Below are positions 27,346 through 35,572 of a stretch of 64,000 nucleotides of DNA, piece by piece; position 1 is the stretch's first letter, and the number at the start of each line of letters is the position of its first letter. Below the pieces are notes generated by a model, which had not been told where the DNA came from, ran no database searches, and saw only the letters and a list, made by a program, of their open reading frames with translations. A program made the position numbers and the translations under genes. The stretch is from positions 806,001 through 870,000 of the forward strand of contig JADJQW010000002.1 in the NCBI GenBank assembly GCA_016712535.1. The letters run 5' to 3'. This stretch comes from Flavobacteriales bacterium. GTDB lineage: Bacteria > Bacteroidota > Bacteroidia > Flavobacteriales_F > PHOS-HE28.

Positions 27346-28398
27346 ATGCCCACTTACCGTGCGCTCGGCATCATGAGCGGAAGCTCCCTCGATGGCCTTG
27401 ACCTCGCGTTATGCGAGCTGCAGGAGAAGCGCGGTCGCTGGAGCCATTCGTTCATCAAGGCGCGCACGGTGCCCTATCCAACAGCGCTGCGCGACCGGCT
27501 GCTGAACGCCATGCACGGCAGCGCGCTGGAGCTTGCGCATCTCGATGCCGACCTCGGCGCATTCATCGGTCAGGCCAGCAAGCGCTTCCTGCGCGGAGAG
27601 GAAGCCGAGCTGATCGCTTCGCACGGGCATACCATCTTCCATCGGCCCGAATTGGGCTTCAGCACGCAGATCGGCTCGGGCGCGCGCATCGCGGCCATCA
27701 CCGGTATCACCACGGTGTGCGACTTCCGAAGTGCCGATATCGCGCTGGGCGGACAAGGCGCGCCGCTGGTGCCGCTGGGGGAGAAGCTGCTGTTCCCGGA
27801 CTACAGGGCCTTCATCAACGTCGGCGGCATCTGCAACATCAGCTTGCACGGACCGAAGCGCATCATCGGCTACGATGTCTGCATCGGAAACCAAGCGCTC
27901 AACTATTTGGCGAACGAGGCGGGCTTGCCCTTTGATGAGAATGGCGAACTGGCGCGGAAGGGCGGCTTCGACGGGGAGCTATTCGTCGAGCTGAAGGGCT
28001 CTCCATTCCATGCGAAGCGCCCGCCCAAGTCGATGGGGCGCGAGTACTTCAACGAATGGGTGCTGCCGTTGATTGAGGGCCGTTATCCATCCACATCCAC
28101 CAAGCTGCGCACCGTCGCCGAGCACATCGCCTACCTGCTGGCCCAGGCCTTGCGCAAAGCCGATGGGCCAGTGCTCGTCACCGGTGGAGGAGCGCACAAC
28201 GGGTTCCTCATTGAACGGATCCGCCATCATTCCATGGCACCGATCGAAGTGCCGGACAAGCGCACCATCGACTTCAAGGAGGCGCTGGTGTTCGCGTTGT
28301 TGGGCGTGCTTCGGATCCGGGGCGAAGCGAACGCGCTGGCCAGCGTGACGGGTGCGAAGCGGGATAGCTCAGGTGGGGCGGTGAATCGGCCCTATTAA
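27346..28398 (+). CDS. anmK: Anhydro-N-acetylmuramic acid kinase
   Basis: A 350-residue ASKHA-fold kinase that phosphorylates and opens 1,6-anhydro-N-acetylmuramic acid during peptidoglycan recycling. Seen: the ATP-binding start GIMSGSSLDGLDLAL, SHGHTIFHRPE, DFRSADIALGGQGAPLVP, FINVGGICNIS, and GYDVCIGNQALNYLA in the position of the catalytic Asp loop (the usual D-T-G-P-G-N is D-V-C-I-G-N here, a variant seen in Bacteroidota). GGGAHNGFLIERI is the C-terminal nucleotide motif. The ATG at 27346 is chosen; sequence upstream belongs to the repeat. Confidence 0.92.
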   Translation: MPTYRALGIMSGSSLDGLDLALCELQEKRGRWSHSFIKARTVPYPTALRDRLLNAMHGSALELAHLDADLGAFIGQASKRFLRGEEAELIASHGHTIFHRPELGFSTQIGSGARIAAITGITTVCDFRSADIALGGQGAPLVPLGEKLLFPDYRAFINVGGICNISLHGPKRIIGYDVCIGNQALNYLANEAGLPFDENGELARKGGFDGELFVELKGSPFHAKRPPKSMGREYFNEWVLPLIEGRYPSTSTKLRTVAEHIAYLLAQALRKADGPVLVTGGGAHNGFLIERIRHHSMAPIEVPDKRTIDFKEALVFALLGVLRIRGEANALASVTGAKRDSSGGAVNRPY

Positions 28399-28452
28399 CA
28401 GACGGTTTGAATAACCGTTCCGGCTGCCCGACAACGAGCTTGAGCCCGCCGC

Positions 28453-28460
28453 TACTTTCG
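28453..28460 (+). promoter_or_regulatory. -7 promoter element TACTTTCG before the amino-acid dehydrogenase
   Basis: TACTTTCG fits TAnnTTyG and ends 16 bases before the ATG, followed by CCCC. Confidence 0.5.
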
Positions 28461-28476
28461 CCCCGACCGATAGGAA

Positions 28477-29700
28477 ATGCGTGATGCCCTTCAGCGCTTC
28501 GAGGAGCGCGCCCCCGAGATCGTCTTTGAATGGAACGATGCCCCCACCGGTGCACGCGGCTGGGTGGTGATCAATAGCCTGCGAGGCGGTGCGGCCGGCG
28601 GCGGCACCCGCATGCGCAAGGGCCTCGACAAGCGCGAGGTGGAGAGCCTGGCCAAGACCATGGAGGTGAAGTTCAGCGTGTGCGGCCCGGCTATCGGCGG
28701 TGCCAAGAGCGGCATCGACTTCGACCCCGCCGACCCGCGCAAGAATGCCGTGCTAGACCGCTGGTACAAGGCCGTGATGCCCCTGCTGAAGACCTACTAT
28801 GGTACCGGCGGCGACCTGAACGTGGACGAATTGCACGACGTGATCCCGATCACGGAGCGCTATGGCTTGCGCCATCCCCAAGAGGGTGTGGTGAATGGCC
28901 ATATCGGCACGCAGGAAGAGGTGAAGCTGAAGGCCATCGCCCAGCTGCGCGAAGGCGTGAGCAAGGTGGTGAACGACACGGGCTATGTGCCGGTCGCTGG
29001 CAAATACGCCGTGGCCGACATGATCACCGGATGGGGCGTGGCCGAGAGCGTGCGCCATTACTACCGTGTTTATGGCGGCGACCTGAACGGCAAGCGCGTG
29101 ATCGTGCAGGGCTGGGGCAATGTGGGCGCTGCCGCAGGGTATTACCTCGCCCAACAGGGGGCAAGCATCGTGGGCATCATCGACCGGCATGGTGGTGCCC
29201 TCCGTCCGGAGGGCTTCAGTGCAGAGGAAGTGAAGGGGCTCTTCACGGACAAGGCCGGCAATGCGCTCCGGATTCAGGACATGCTGCCCTTCGATGAGGT
29301 GAATGCGAGGATCTGGGACATCGGGGCCGAGGTCTTTTTGCCGTGCGCCGCCAGTCGCCTGGTGACCAAGGACCAAGTGGACCGCATGGCCAAGGCCGGC
29401 CTGGAAGTGATCAGCAGCGGCGCCAACGTGCCCTTTGCCGATCCGCAGATCTTCTACGGCCCCATAGGCGAGCATGCGGACGGCCTTGCGAGCGTGATCC
29501 CCGACTTCATCGCCAACTGCGGCATGGCCCGCGTGTTCGCTTATTGCATGCAGCCCGGCAACGCGTTATCGGACAAGGCCATCTTCGAGGATGTGAGCAA
29601 CGTGATCGGCAAGGCCATTGAAGATTGCCAGGCCCGCAACAACCAGCGCAAGCACCTCACCCGCACCGCGTTCGAGATCGCCCTCGCCAAGCTCAACTGA
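28477..29700 (+). CDS. Glu/Leu/Phe/Val family amino-acid dehydrogenase
   Basis: A 407-residue NAD(P)-dependent oxidative deaminase. The dimerisation/catalytic domain has GGAAGGGTRM, the catalytic Lys in AIGGAKSGIDFDP and the catalytic Asp region TGGDLNVDE; the Rossmann domain carries VIVQGWGNVGAAAGYYL (GxGNxG). Near the C-terminus FLPCAASRLVT and GANVPFAD are typical. Members act on glutamate, leucine, phenylalanine or valine and the sequence does not settle which; the length fits leucine/valine-type Bacteroidota enzymes as well as glutamate dehydrogenases. The gene stands alone. Confidence 0.9.
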   Translation: MRDALQRFEERAPEIVFEWNDAPTGARGWVVINSLRGGAAGGGTRMRKGLDKREVESLAKTMEVKFSVCGPAIGGAKSGIDFDPADPRKNAVLDRWYKAVMPLLKTYYGTGGDLNVDELHDVIPITERYGLRHPQEGVVNGHIGTQEEVKLKAIAQLREGVSKVVNDTGYVPVAGKYAVADMITGWGVAESVRHYYRVYGGDLNGKRVIVQGWGNVGAAAGYYLAQQGASIVGIIDRHGGALRPEGFSAEEVKGLFTDKAGNALRIQDMLPFDEVNARIWDIGAEVFLPCAASRLVTKDQVDRMAKAGLEVISSGANVPFADPQIFYGPIGEHADGLASVIPDFIANCGMARVFAYCMQPGNALSDKAIFEDVSNVIGKAIEDCQARNNQRKHLTRTAFEIALAKLN

Positions 29701-29745
29701 TATACTTCAGCACGGCCGCGCGCCGTTCCATCACAACCCGACACC

Positions 29746-30459
29746 ATGCACTTCCCGCTCTTCACGCAGATCGAACAGGCCCGCGAGGTCCTGGAACAGA
29801 CCAGTTCAGCCGGACCGGTCGAACCTGTCATCGAGACCATCTCCATCTGGCAGCTCATCGTCGATGGCGGCTGGTACATCATGGGGCCACTGGGCATCAT
29901 GAGCCTGATCGCCATCTACCTCATCATCGAGCGCTCCATGGCCATACGCCGCGCGCTCCGCGAGGACAAGGACTTCATGAACAAGATTCGCGACTACGTG
30001 CACGAAGGCAAGATCGACAGCGCCCGGAACCTGTGCGCGCAGACCAGCACACCTGTGGCGCGCATGCTCGACAAGGGCCTCAGCCGCGTGGGCAAGCCGC
30101 TGAAGGACATCGAGGTGAGCATCGAGAACGCCGGCAAGCTCGAGATCTACCAGCTGGAGCGCGGCCTGCCCGTGATGGCCACCATCTCCGGCGCCGCGCC
30201 CATGCTCGGCTTCCTCGGCACCGTGATCGGCATGATCGTCACCTTCCACACCATGAAGATCAGCGGCGCAGGCGTTGAGATCAGCCAGCTCAGCGGCGGC
30301 ATCATGCAGGCCATGGTCACCACGGTGGCGGGCCTCGTGATCGGCATCATCGCCTACGTGGCCTACAACACGCTCACAGCGCGCGTGAACAAGGTGATCC
30401 AGAAGATGGAAGCCACCACGATCGCTTTCATGGACGTGCTCGAATCACCCGCCAAGTAA
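29746..30459 (+). CDS. ExbB/TolQ/MotA-type proton channel protein
   Basis: A 237-residue inner-membrane protein with the three expected helices: near 38-60 (YIMGPLGIMSLIAIYLIIE), near 145-165 (ISGAAPMLGFLGTVIGMIV) and near 185-210 (GIMQAMVTTVAGLVIGIIAY). The pattern G-F-L-G-T-V-x-G-M in helix 2 and the Thr-rich helix 3 line the proton path. It energises TonB-type transport together with the ExbD-like protein one base downstream and the TonB-like protein after it. Confidence 0.93.
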   Translation: MHFPLFTQIEQAREVLEQTSSAGPVEPVIETISIWQLIVDGGWYIMGPLGIMSLIAIYLIIERSMAIRRALREDKDFMNKIRDYVHEGKIDSARNLCAQTSTPVARMLDKGLSRVGKPLKDIEVSIENAGKLEIYQLERGLPVMATISGAAPMLGFLGTVIGMIVTFHTMKISGAGVEISQLSGGIMQAMVTTVAGLVIGIIAYVAYNTLTARVNKVIQKMEATTIAFMDVLESPAK

Positions 30460-30460
30460 C

Positions 30461-30856
30461 ATGGGCCTGCGCAGCACACATAAGGTCGATGCGGGCTTCA
30501 GCATGAGCTCCATGACCGACCTGGTCTTCCTGCTGCTCATCTTCTTCGTGATCGTGAGCACGCTGGTGAGCCCGTATGCCCTTCCTGTGGACCTGCCCAA
30601 GAGCGCCAACAAGACCAAGGAGAAGCCCAAGGTGGCCGTTCGCATCGACGCCGAGCAGCACTACAGCGTGAACAACCGCATGATCGAACCGGCGGACCTC
30701 GAGGGGGTACTGAAGGACGAAATGAGCAAGCACCCAGCGGACCAGGCCGTGGTGATGCACGTGGACCAGAGCGTGCCCACCGGCATCACCGTGAGCGTGC
30801 TCGACATCGCCAAGCGCAACAAGTGGAAGATCATCCTGGCGACGAAACCGGAATGA
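30461..30856 (+). CDS. ExbD/TolR-family biopolymer transporter
   Basis: A 131-residue protein with a short cytoplasmic N-terminus, one membrane helix (about 20-42) and a periplasmic domain. The essential membrane Asp is in SMTDLVFLLLIFFVIVSTL. It pairs with the ExbB-like protein encoded 1 base upstream. Confidence 0.92.
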   Translation: MGLRSTHKVDAGFSMSSMTDLVFLLLIFFVIVSTLVSPYALPVDLPKSANKTKEKPKVAVRIDAEQHYSVNNRMIEPADLEGVLKDEMSKHPADQAVVMHVDQSVPTGITVSVLDIAKRNKWKIILATKPE

Positions 30857-30924
30857 TCATGGCACGCGGATCTCAATAGACTCCGGCAACGTCGATCCTC
30901 CGGGTCGACCAAACGCAACGCACC

Positions 30925-31680
30925 ATGAGCACCATCGCCGTACAGCATCAAGAACAGGAGCGTGACCGCCGCGCGGGCATCATTGCTACGGTGGTCATCC
31001 ACGCCATCGCATTCCTGCTCTTCCTCTTCTTCGGCCTCACGCAGCCCGATCCGCTGCCGCAGGAGGAGATGATCGAACTCGTCTTCGAGAGCGCCGGCGG
31101 ACTCAGCGGCGGCGACCCGTCGCCCACGCCCGGTGCGCCGCAGGAATCGGCCGTGCCATCGCCCTCCGCGAGCGATCCGGAAGAAGTGGCCACTGAGGAA
31201 GACAGCCCCGTGGAAGCACCCAAGCCCGTAAAACCGAATCCCAAGCCGAATCCCAAGCCCGAGACCCCCAAGCCGCCCAAGCCTAATCCGAATTCGCTGT
31301 TCAACCCGAGCGGCAATCCCAGCGAGAACACCGACCCGAATCCGGGCGGCAACAACAGCAACAGCAGCAAGCCTGGCGGTGGAGGCAGCGGCGACTTCAA
31401 AGGGAGCGGCTTTGAAGGCAGGTTGGAAGGCCGCGGCCTGATGCGCGGACCGAACATCACCGACAAGCCCAGCGAGGGCGGCAAGGTGGCCTTGAACATC
31501 TGGGTGGACCGCGACGGCAAGGTGACGCGCGTATCGCAGAACCTCGATAAGAGCACCACCACGAGCTCCGTGCTGTTCAACATCGCCAAGAAGGGTGCCC
31601 TGCAATGCACCTTTTCAGCGCGTGCTGATGGCCCTGCCGAGCAGATGGGCCTGCTGGTCTTCATCTTCGAGCTGGAGTAG
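30925..31680 (+). CDS. TonB-like energy transducer
   Basis: A 251-residue protein with a single N-terminal membrane helix (IIATVVIHAIAFLLFLFFGL, preceded by charged residues), an EEMIELVFE strand, a long Pro/Asn/Gly-rich periplasmic spacer (about 60-165, with PKPNPKPETPKPPKPNPN) and a compact C-terminal region (about 185-251: GKVALNIWVDRDGKVTRV). This layout is TonB-like and the gene follows the ExbB/ExbD pair by 68 bases. The C-terminal domain is only weakly like TonB_C, so the partner receptor is uncertain. Confidence 0.85.
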   Translation: MSTIAVQHQEQERDRRAGIIATVVIHAIAFLLFLFFGLTQPDPLPQEEMIELVFESAGGLSGGDPSPTPGAPQESAVPSPSASDPEEVATEEDSPVEAPKPVKPNPKPNPKPETPKPPKPNPNSLFNPSGNPSENTDPNPGGNNSNSSKPGGGGSGDFKGSGFEGRLEGRGLMRGPNITDKPSEGGKVALNIWVDRDGKVTRVSQNLDKSTTTSSVLFNIAKKGALQCTFSARADGPAEQMGLLVFIFELE

Positions 31681-31719
31681 CGCGTCAACATCCGTGTCCA
31701 TCAGCGTCCATCGGTGGTT

Positions 31720-32940
31720 ATGCTGACCTACGCGGACACGCTGGCGTACCTCTACGCGAAGCTGCCCATGTACCAGCGCATCGGCGCGTCGGCGTACAAG
31801 GCCGATCTCAGCAACACGCATTCGCTCATGGAGGCTCTGGGCCATCCCGAGCGCGGGCTGAATTGCGTGCACGTGGCCGGCACCAACGGCAAAGGCAGCA
31901 CGTGCTCTTTCATCGCCAGTGCGCTGAAGGAGGCCGGTTACAAGGTCGGCCTGCACACCTCGCCGCACCTCAAGGACTTCCGGGAACGATTCCGCGTGAA
32001 CGGCGCCATGGTGAGGGAAGAGGAGGTTGTTCGCTTCGTTGAGCGGCACCGCGATGCGTTCGGGCCGATCGAGCCCTCGTTCTTCGAATGGGGCGTGGCT
32101 TTCGCACTTTGGTGGTTCCGGGAGCAGCAGGTCGATATCGCCGTAGTAGAGACGGGCATGGGCGGCCGCCTCGACAGCACCAACGTGGTGACGCCCGAGG
32201 TCAGCGTGATCACCAACATCGGTTGGGACCACATGCAGTTCCTCGGCGATACGCTCGAGAAGATCGCTGCGGAGAAAGCGGGCATCATCAAGCCGGGCAT
32301 TCCTTTGGTGATCGGTGAAGCGGAAGCGGAGGTGGCGGAAGTGTTCCGTCGGAAAGCCGAAGAAGAGCGCTCCTCGATCGTGTTCGCGGATCACAGCAAC
32401 CCGTTGCCCTGTGCGATCGGCCTGCATGGCGCGCACCAAGAGCGGAACGCCCGAACAGCGTTGGCAGCCATTGATGTGTTGCGCGCGCGCGGCTGGAACA
32501 TCTTGAACGAAGCCGTAGCACGCGGTTTCGCGAACGTGGTGGCGAACACCGGCCTGCGCGGCCGATGGGAGGTGATCGGCCAGGCGCCGCGCACCATCGC
32601 CGATGTGGCGCATAACGTGGATGGCATGCGCGTGGTGAATGCACTGCTGGCGAGCACCGGCTTCAACCGTCTCCGGATCGTGCTGGGCATGGTGAATGAC
32701 AAGGACATCGATGGCGTGCTGGACCTTTTGCCGAAGGATGCAGCCTATTACTTCTGCAAGGCTGACATCCCGCGCGGCATGGATCCGGAACAGCTGCGAT
32801 CAAAGGCTCGAGCGCACGGATTGGCAGGTGTCCGGTGCGCGTCGGTTACCGATGCAGTGGCAACCGCCCGTGAATCCGCCGCACAGGACGACTTGGTGCT
32901 GGTGACCGGTAGCGTCTTCGTCGTGGCCGAAGCGCTGTGA
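31720..32940 (+). CDS. folC: Bifunctional folylpolyglutamate/dihydrofolate synthase
   Basis: A 406-residue Mur-ligase-family enzyme adding glutamate to dihydropteroate and folates. The P-loop HVAGTNGKGSTCSFI, TSPHLKDFRERFRVNG, VVETGMGGRLDSTNV and SVITNIGWDHMQFLG are all family signatures; the C-terminal domain has VAHNVDGM and DLVLVTGSVFVVAE. The ATG at 31720 is chosen over the GTG at 31714. It is followed by a terminator shared with the converging tRNA genes. Folate made here could supply a photolyase antenna cofactor, but that link is only inference. Confidence 0.94.
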   Translation: MLTYADTLAYLYAKLPMYQRIGASAYKADLSNTHSLMEALGHPERGLNCVHVAGTNGKGSTCSFIASALKEAGYKVGLHTSPHLKDFRERFRVNGAMVREEEVVRFVERHRDAFGPIEPSFFEWGVAFALWWFREQQVDIAVVETGMGGRLDSTNVVTPEVSVITNIGWDHMQFLGDTLEKIAAEKAGIIKPGIPLVIGEAEAEVAEVFRRKAEEERSSIVFADHSNPLPCAIGLHGAHQERNARTALAAIDVLRARGWNILNEAVARGFANVVANTGLRGRWEVIGQAPRTIADVAHNVDGMRVVNALLASTGFNRLRIVLGMVNDKDIDGVLDLLPKDAAYYFCKADIPRGMDPEQLRSKARAHGLAGVRCASVTDAVATARESAAQDDLVLVTGSVFVVAEAL

Positions 32941-32945
32941 ACAGA

Positions 32946-32971
32946 AAAGCCTCGGCTTTCGCCAAGGCTTT
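32946..32971. terminator. Terminator between folC and the valine tRNAs
   Basis: AAAGCCT and AGGCTTT form a 7-base stem with A and T tails on both sides, suiting termination in either direction between the convergent folC gene and tRNA genes. Confidence 0.6.
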
Positions 32972-32977
32972 CCGTGG

Positions 32978-33052
32978 TGGGACGTACTGGATTCGAACCA
33001 GTGACCTCATGCGTGTGAAGCATGCGCTCTAAACCAGCTGAGCTAACATCCC
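32978..33052 (-). tRNA. tRNA-Val(CAC)
   Basis: A 75-base cloverleaf on the minus strand. Acceptor GGGATGT pairs with ACGTCCC; D stem GCTC/GAGC; anticodon stem CATGC/GCATG around TTCACAC, giving anticodon CAC (valine, GUG); T arm contains GGTTCGAATCC. The 3' CCA is not encoded. Confidence 0.95.
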
Positions 33053-33095
33053 AATGCGATCATCGTTGGCGAGCCGGAGGCGGCAGGCGGTTTGG

Positions 33096-33170
33096 TGGAG
33101 GCAGCCGGATTCGAACCAGCGACCCTCTGCTTGTAAGGCAGATGCTCTGAACCAGCTGAGCTATGCCTCC
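33096..33170 (-). tRNA. tRNA-Val(TAC)
   Basis: A 75-base cloverleaf on the minus strand, 43 bases upstream of the other valine tRNA. Acceptor GGAGGCA pairs with TGCCTCC; anticodon stem TCTGC/GCAGA around CTTACAA gives anticodon TAC (valine). The 3' CCA is not encoded. Confidence 0.95.
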
Positions 33171-33235
33171 ATGATGCGACGACTTCCAAAGAACAAGGCC
33201 CGAATACCTAAGGGCCCGACCCGGTGAAGGGGGCG

Positions 33236-33243
33236 CAAATATA
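33236..33243 (-). promoter_or_regulatory. -7 promoter element TATATTTG upstream of the valine tRNAs
   Basis: Minus-strand TATATTTG matches TAnnTTTG exactly and lies 65 bases before the tRNA-Val(TAC) 5' end. It could drive both tRNAs. Confidence 0.4.
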
Positions 33244-33259
33244 GCCGGACCTTTTCTTC

Positions 33260-34834
33260 ATGGACGGCGCCACCGGCAGGAGCATGGAGCCTGCGATGGC
33301 CGGGGCTTTTCCTTTCCTTGCGGACATGCGTGCAGGAGCAGGTGCCAATCTTCCATACTGGCTCTTGACGGCGCTCCATTTGTGGCCGATCTGGGGAAGC
33401 GCCTGGTTCGTCACCGTCGATGGGCCCTGCCACCTGGCCAACGCGCGCATCCTGCTTGATCTGGTGCGCGGCGACGAGTTCACCGGCCGCTTCTTCGTCC
33501 TGCACACCTGGCCGGAGCCCTATTGGACCGGGCCGTTGATCATGGCCGCCGTTATGTCCGTGGCCCCTTCGTGGGTCGCGGAAAAGGCCGTCTTCTCGTT
33601 GGCGGTGATCGCCGTGGCGTGGAGTTACCGCAGGCTGGCGGTCTCACTGGCGCCGGAGCGTCCGTGGCTCAGCTTCTTGGGCGTGCCCTTCCTATTGCAT
33701 TATGCCGTGGCCATGGGTTTCATCAATTTCAGCCTCAGCCTGCCGCTCCTGCTCATGGCGCTGCATCATGCATGGCACCGGCCTCTTGCTCCAGCACGGG
33801 GTTTCCCGGCGCAATTGGCGCTGATCCTCACCCTTCTGTTCTTCACCCATCTAACCAGCTTCATGGTCGCCGGGGCTTGCGTTGCGTTGATGCTGGTGAT
33901 GCGCGATCGCGGCGAGGGGGGCAGTGGTCTGCCCGGGCTGCGGTTCGCACTCCTGGCCGCCGCGCCGGGGATCTGCCTCACGCTAACCTACTGGTTCATG
34001 CACCCGACGGCCCGTGGTGGAGCAACGTGGGTGCCTCTTGGTGATCGGTTGGCCTGGCTGGTGAAGGGCCGGGCGTACAATGCGTTGGGCGTCGACGGCG
34101 AATCCTATGCATCGGCCATGACGGCTGCGCCAGTTGCGCTCTTGGGGGCCTGGCTGCTCCTCGCTGCATGGAAGAAGGACTGGACCGTGCGCACGTGGCT
34201 GCTGCTCGCCGCGTGCGCTTTGGTCGCATTCCTTGTGCTGCCCGATGTGGCCGCTGGCGGGAGCAGCGCTTCACCGCGCGTGCTCCTCTTCTTCATGCTC
34301 TTGCTCTCGTTGGCGATCACGGCGTCCGGTGCGCACCGAACACTCGCGCTCGTCGCGGTGACCATCGTTATTGCCGGGGATATCTGGCATACCGCATTGC
34401 AGGCCCGCACCGCACGAGCGCTATCGGGCGAGGCCACGGCCTTGCTCGAGGTCGCAGCACCGATCCGTGATGCTGCTGTCGTGCTCCCCTTGAATTACAG
34501 CGGCAATTGGGTGCATAGCAACTTGAGCAGCTACATCGCGGCCACGCGCAACGCCACGGTGCTCGACAACTTCGTTGCGCTCGCGCCCTTTTCGCCCGTG
34601 CAATGGCGCCCGGAATCGATTCCGCACGGCATCGGCGATTTTGCCACGAGCAACGCGCCGTGCGTAAGGGTGCAGGAGTATGAGCGATTGACAGGTGCAC
34701 CCATCACTCATGTCTTCTTCTGGAAGTCGCTGGCCGAATCACCCGATAGCTGTACCACCAGCACTTTGGAGCAGATCAGTGCTTGGCATCGAGCCGCAGA
34801 ATCAGGCGACGCCCTCTTGTTCGTGGCGCCTTAA
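33260..34834 (+). CDS. Polytopic membrane protein of unknown function
   Basis: A 524-residue protein with about 10-11 hydrophobic helices spread from residue 30 to about 380 and a soluble, probably periplasmic, C-terminal region of about 140 residues (LNYSGNWVHSNLSSYIA, NATVLDNFVALAPFSPVQW). The first loop carries TVDGPCHLANARILLDLV. This layout, polytopic half followed by an extracytoplasmic domain, resembles GT-C-type glycosyltransferase-like membrane proteins but I see no diagnostic catalytic motif. The start is uncertain: in-frame ATGs at 33260, 33284 and 33296 are possible. No partner is adjacent. Confidence 0.75.
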   Translation: MDGATGRSMEPAMAGAFPFLADMRAGAGANLPYWLLTALHLWPIWGSAWFVTVDGPCHLANARILLDLVRGDEFTGRFFVLHTWPEPYWTGPLIMAAVMSVAPSWVAEKAVFSLAVIAVAWSYRRLAVSLAPERPWLSFLGVPFLLHYAVAMGFINFSLSLPLLLMALHHAWHRPLAPARGFPAQLALILTLLFFTHLTSFMVAGACVALMLVMRDRGEGGSGLPGLRFALLAAAPGICLTLTYWFMHPTARGGATWVPLGDRLAWLVKGRAYNALGVDGESYASAMTAAPVALLGAWLLLAAWKKDWTVRTWLLLAACALVAFLVLPDVAAGGSSASPRVLLFFMLLLSLAITASGAHRTLALVAVTIVIAGDIWHTALQARTARALSGEATALLEVAAPIRDAAVVLPLNYSGNWVHSNLSSYIAATRNATVLDNFVALAPFSPVQWRPESIPHGIGDFATSNAPCVRVQEYERLTGAPITHVFFWKSLAESPDSCTTSTLEQISAWHRAAESGDALLFVAP

Positions 34835-34919
34835 GAGCGCTTGAGGACCCGAAACCAATCCGGCGAACCGCCTTCCAGCTGTATTCGGCGTCCTTTGGGA
34901 TGGCTCGCGGCCAGATTCA

Positions 34920-35061
34920 TGCATCTCGTAAATACTTGAATATCAGATTAATGTTGCTCGTTTGGATGTAATCAAGAAATAATGTTCAACGAAAAAGTAG
35001 AAACATTAGACAACTTGTTGTTCTTTTGTCCAGTCATTAGCGCATAACACTGAACAAAATC
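34920..35061 (+). promoter_or_regulatory. AT-rich control region of the photoprotection operon
   Basis: About 140 bases of strikingly AT-rich sequence precede the sigma-factor gene, unlike the GC-rich surroundings. It contains a perfect 12-base palindrome, ACAACTTGTTGT (35010-35021), and two copies of CATTAG 31 bases apart (35004-35009 and 35035-35040). These are plausible operator or sigma-binding elements for a regulated operon. I cannot assign a known regulator; a good match to the TAnnTTTG promoter was not found, which would fit use of an alternative sigma factor. Confidence 0.5.
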
Positions 35062-35571
35062 ATGTCAACCCTCGAGTTCAACCACCAGCTTCTTAGCCTG
35101 CGGCAGCAGTTGTACTACTTCGCCCTCGGCCTCACCAAGGACCGCGATAACGCGCTTGACCTGGTGCAGGAAAGCATGCTCCGGGCAATCACCTTTCGCG
35201 ACAAATTCCGCGACAACACCAATTTCAAGGCGTGGGTGTACACGATCGTGAAGAACACCTTCATCAACGGTCATCGGCGCAATAAGCGTACCCGCGTGCT
35301 TTTGGACTCCGTGGAGCGTGAGCGGGAGGTGGTGAGCCGAGTGCAAACGCCTGCATCGGTTGAGGCCAATGTCAAACGCAGTGAGATCGACCGTAGCTTG
35401 GAACGCTTGGACGAGGCTTTCCGCACGCCGTTCCTCATGCATCACGAAGGCTACAAGTACCATGAGATCGCCGAGCACATGGGCATTCCCATCGGAACCG
35501 TGAAGAGCCGCATACACCAAGCACGCCAGCGATTGCAGGAGATGCTTACCGACAAGAACGTCCAGAACTGA
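35062..35571 (+). CDS. ECF RNA polymerase sigma factor of the photoprotection operon
   Basis: A 169-residue sigma factor. Region 2 is seen in QQLYYFALGLTKDRDNALDLVQESMLRA and FKAWVYTIVKNTFINGHRRN (about 15-75); region 4 in AFRTPFLMHHEGYKYHEIAEHMGIPIGTVKSRIHQARQRL (about 110-155). There is no anti-sigma gene next to it. It is the first gene of the operon, one base before crtI, so it probably activates its own operon, as in other bacterial carotenoid loci run by ECF factors; the trigger (light or oxidative stress) is inferred. Confidence 0.93.
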   Translation: MSTLEFNHQLLSLRQQLYYFALGLTKDRDNALDLVQESMLRAITFRDKFRDNTNFKAWVYTIVKNTFINGHRRNKRTRVLLDSVEREREVVSRVQTPASVEANVKRSEIDRSLERLDEAFRTPFLMHHEGYKYHEIAEHMGIPIGTVKSRIHQARQRLQEMLTDKNVQN

Positions 35572-35572
35572 G

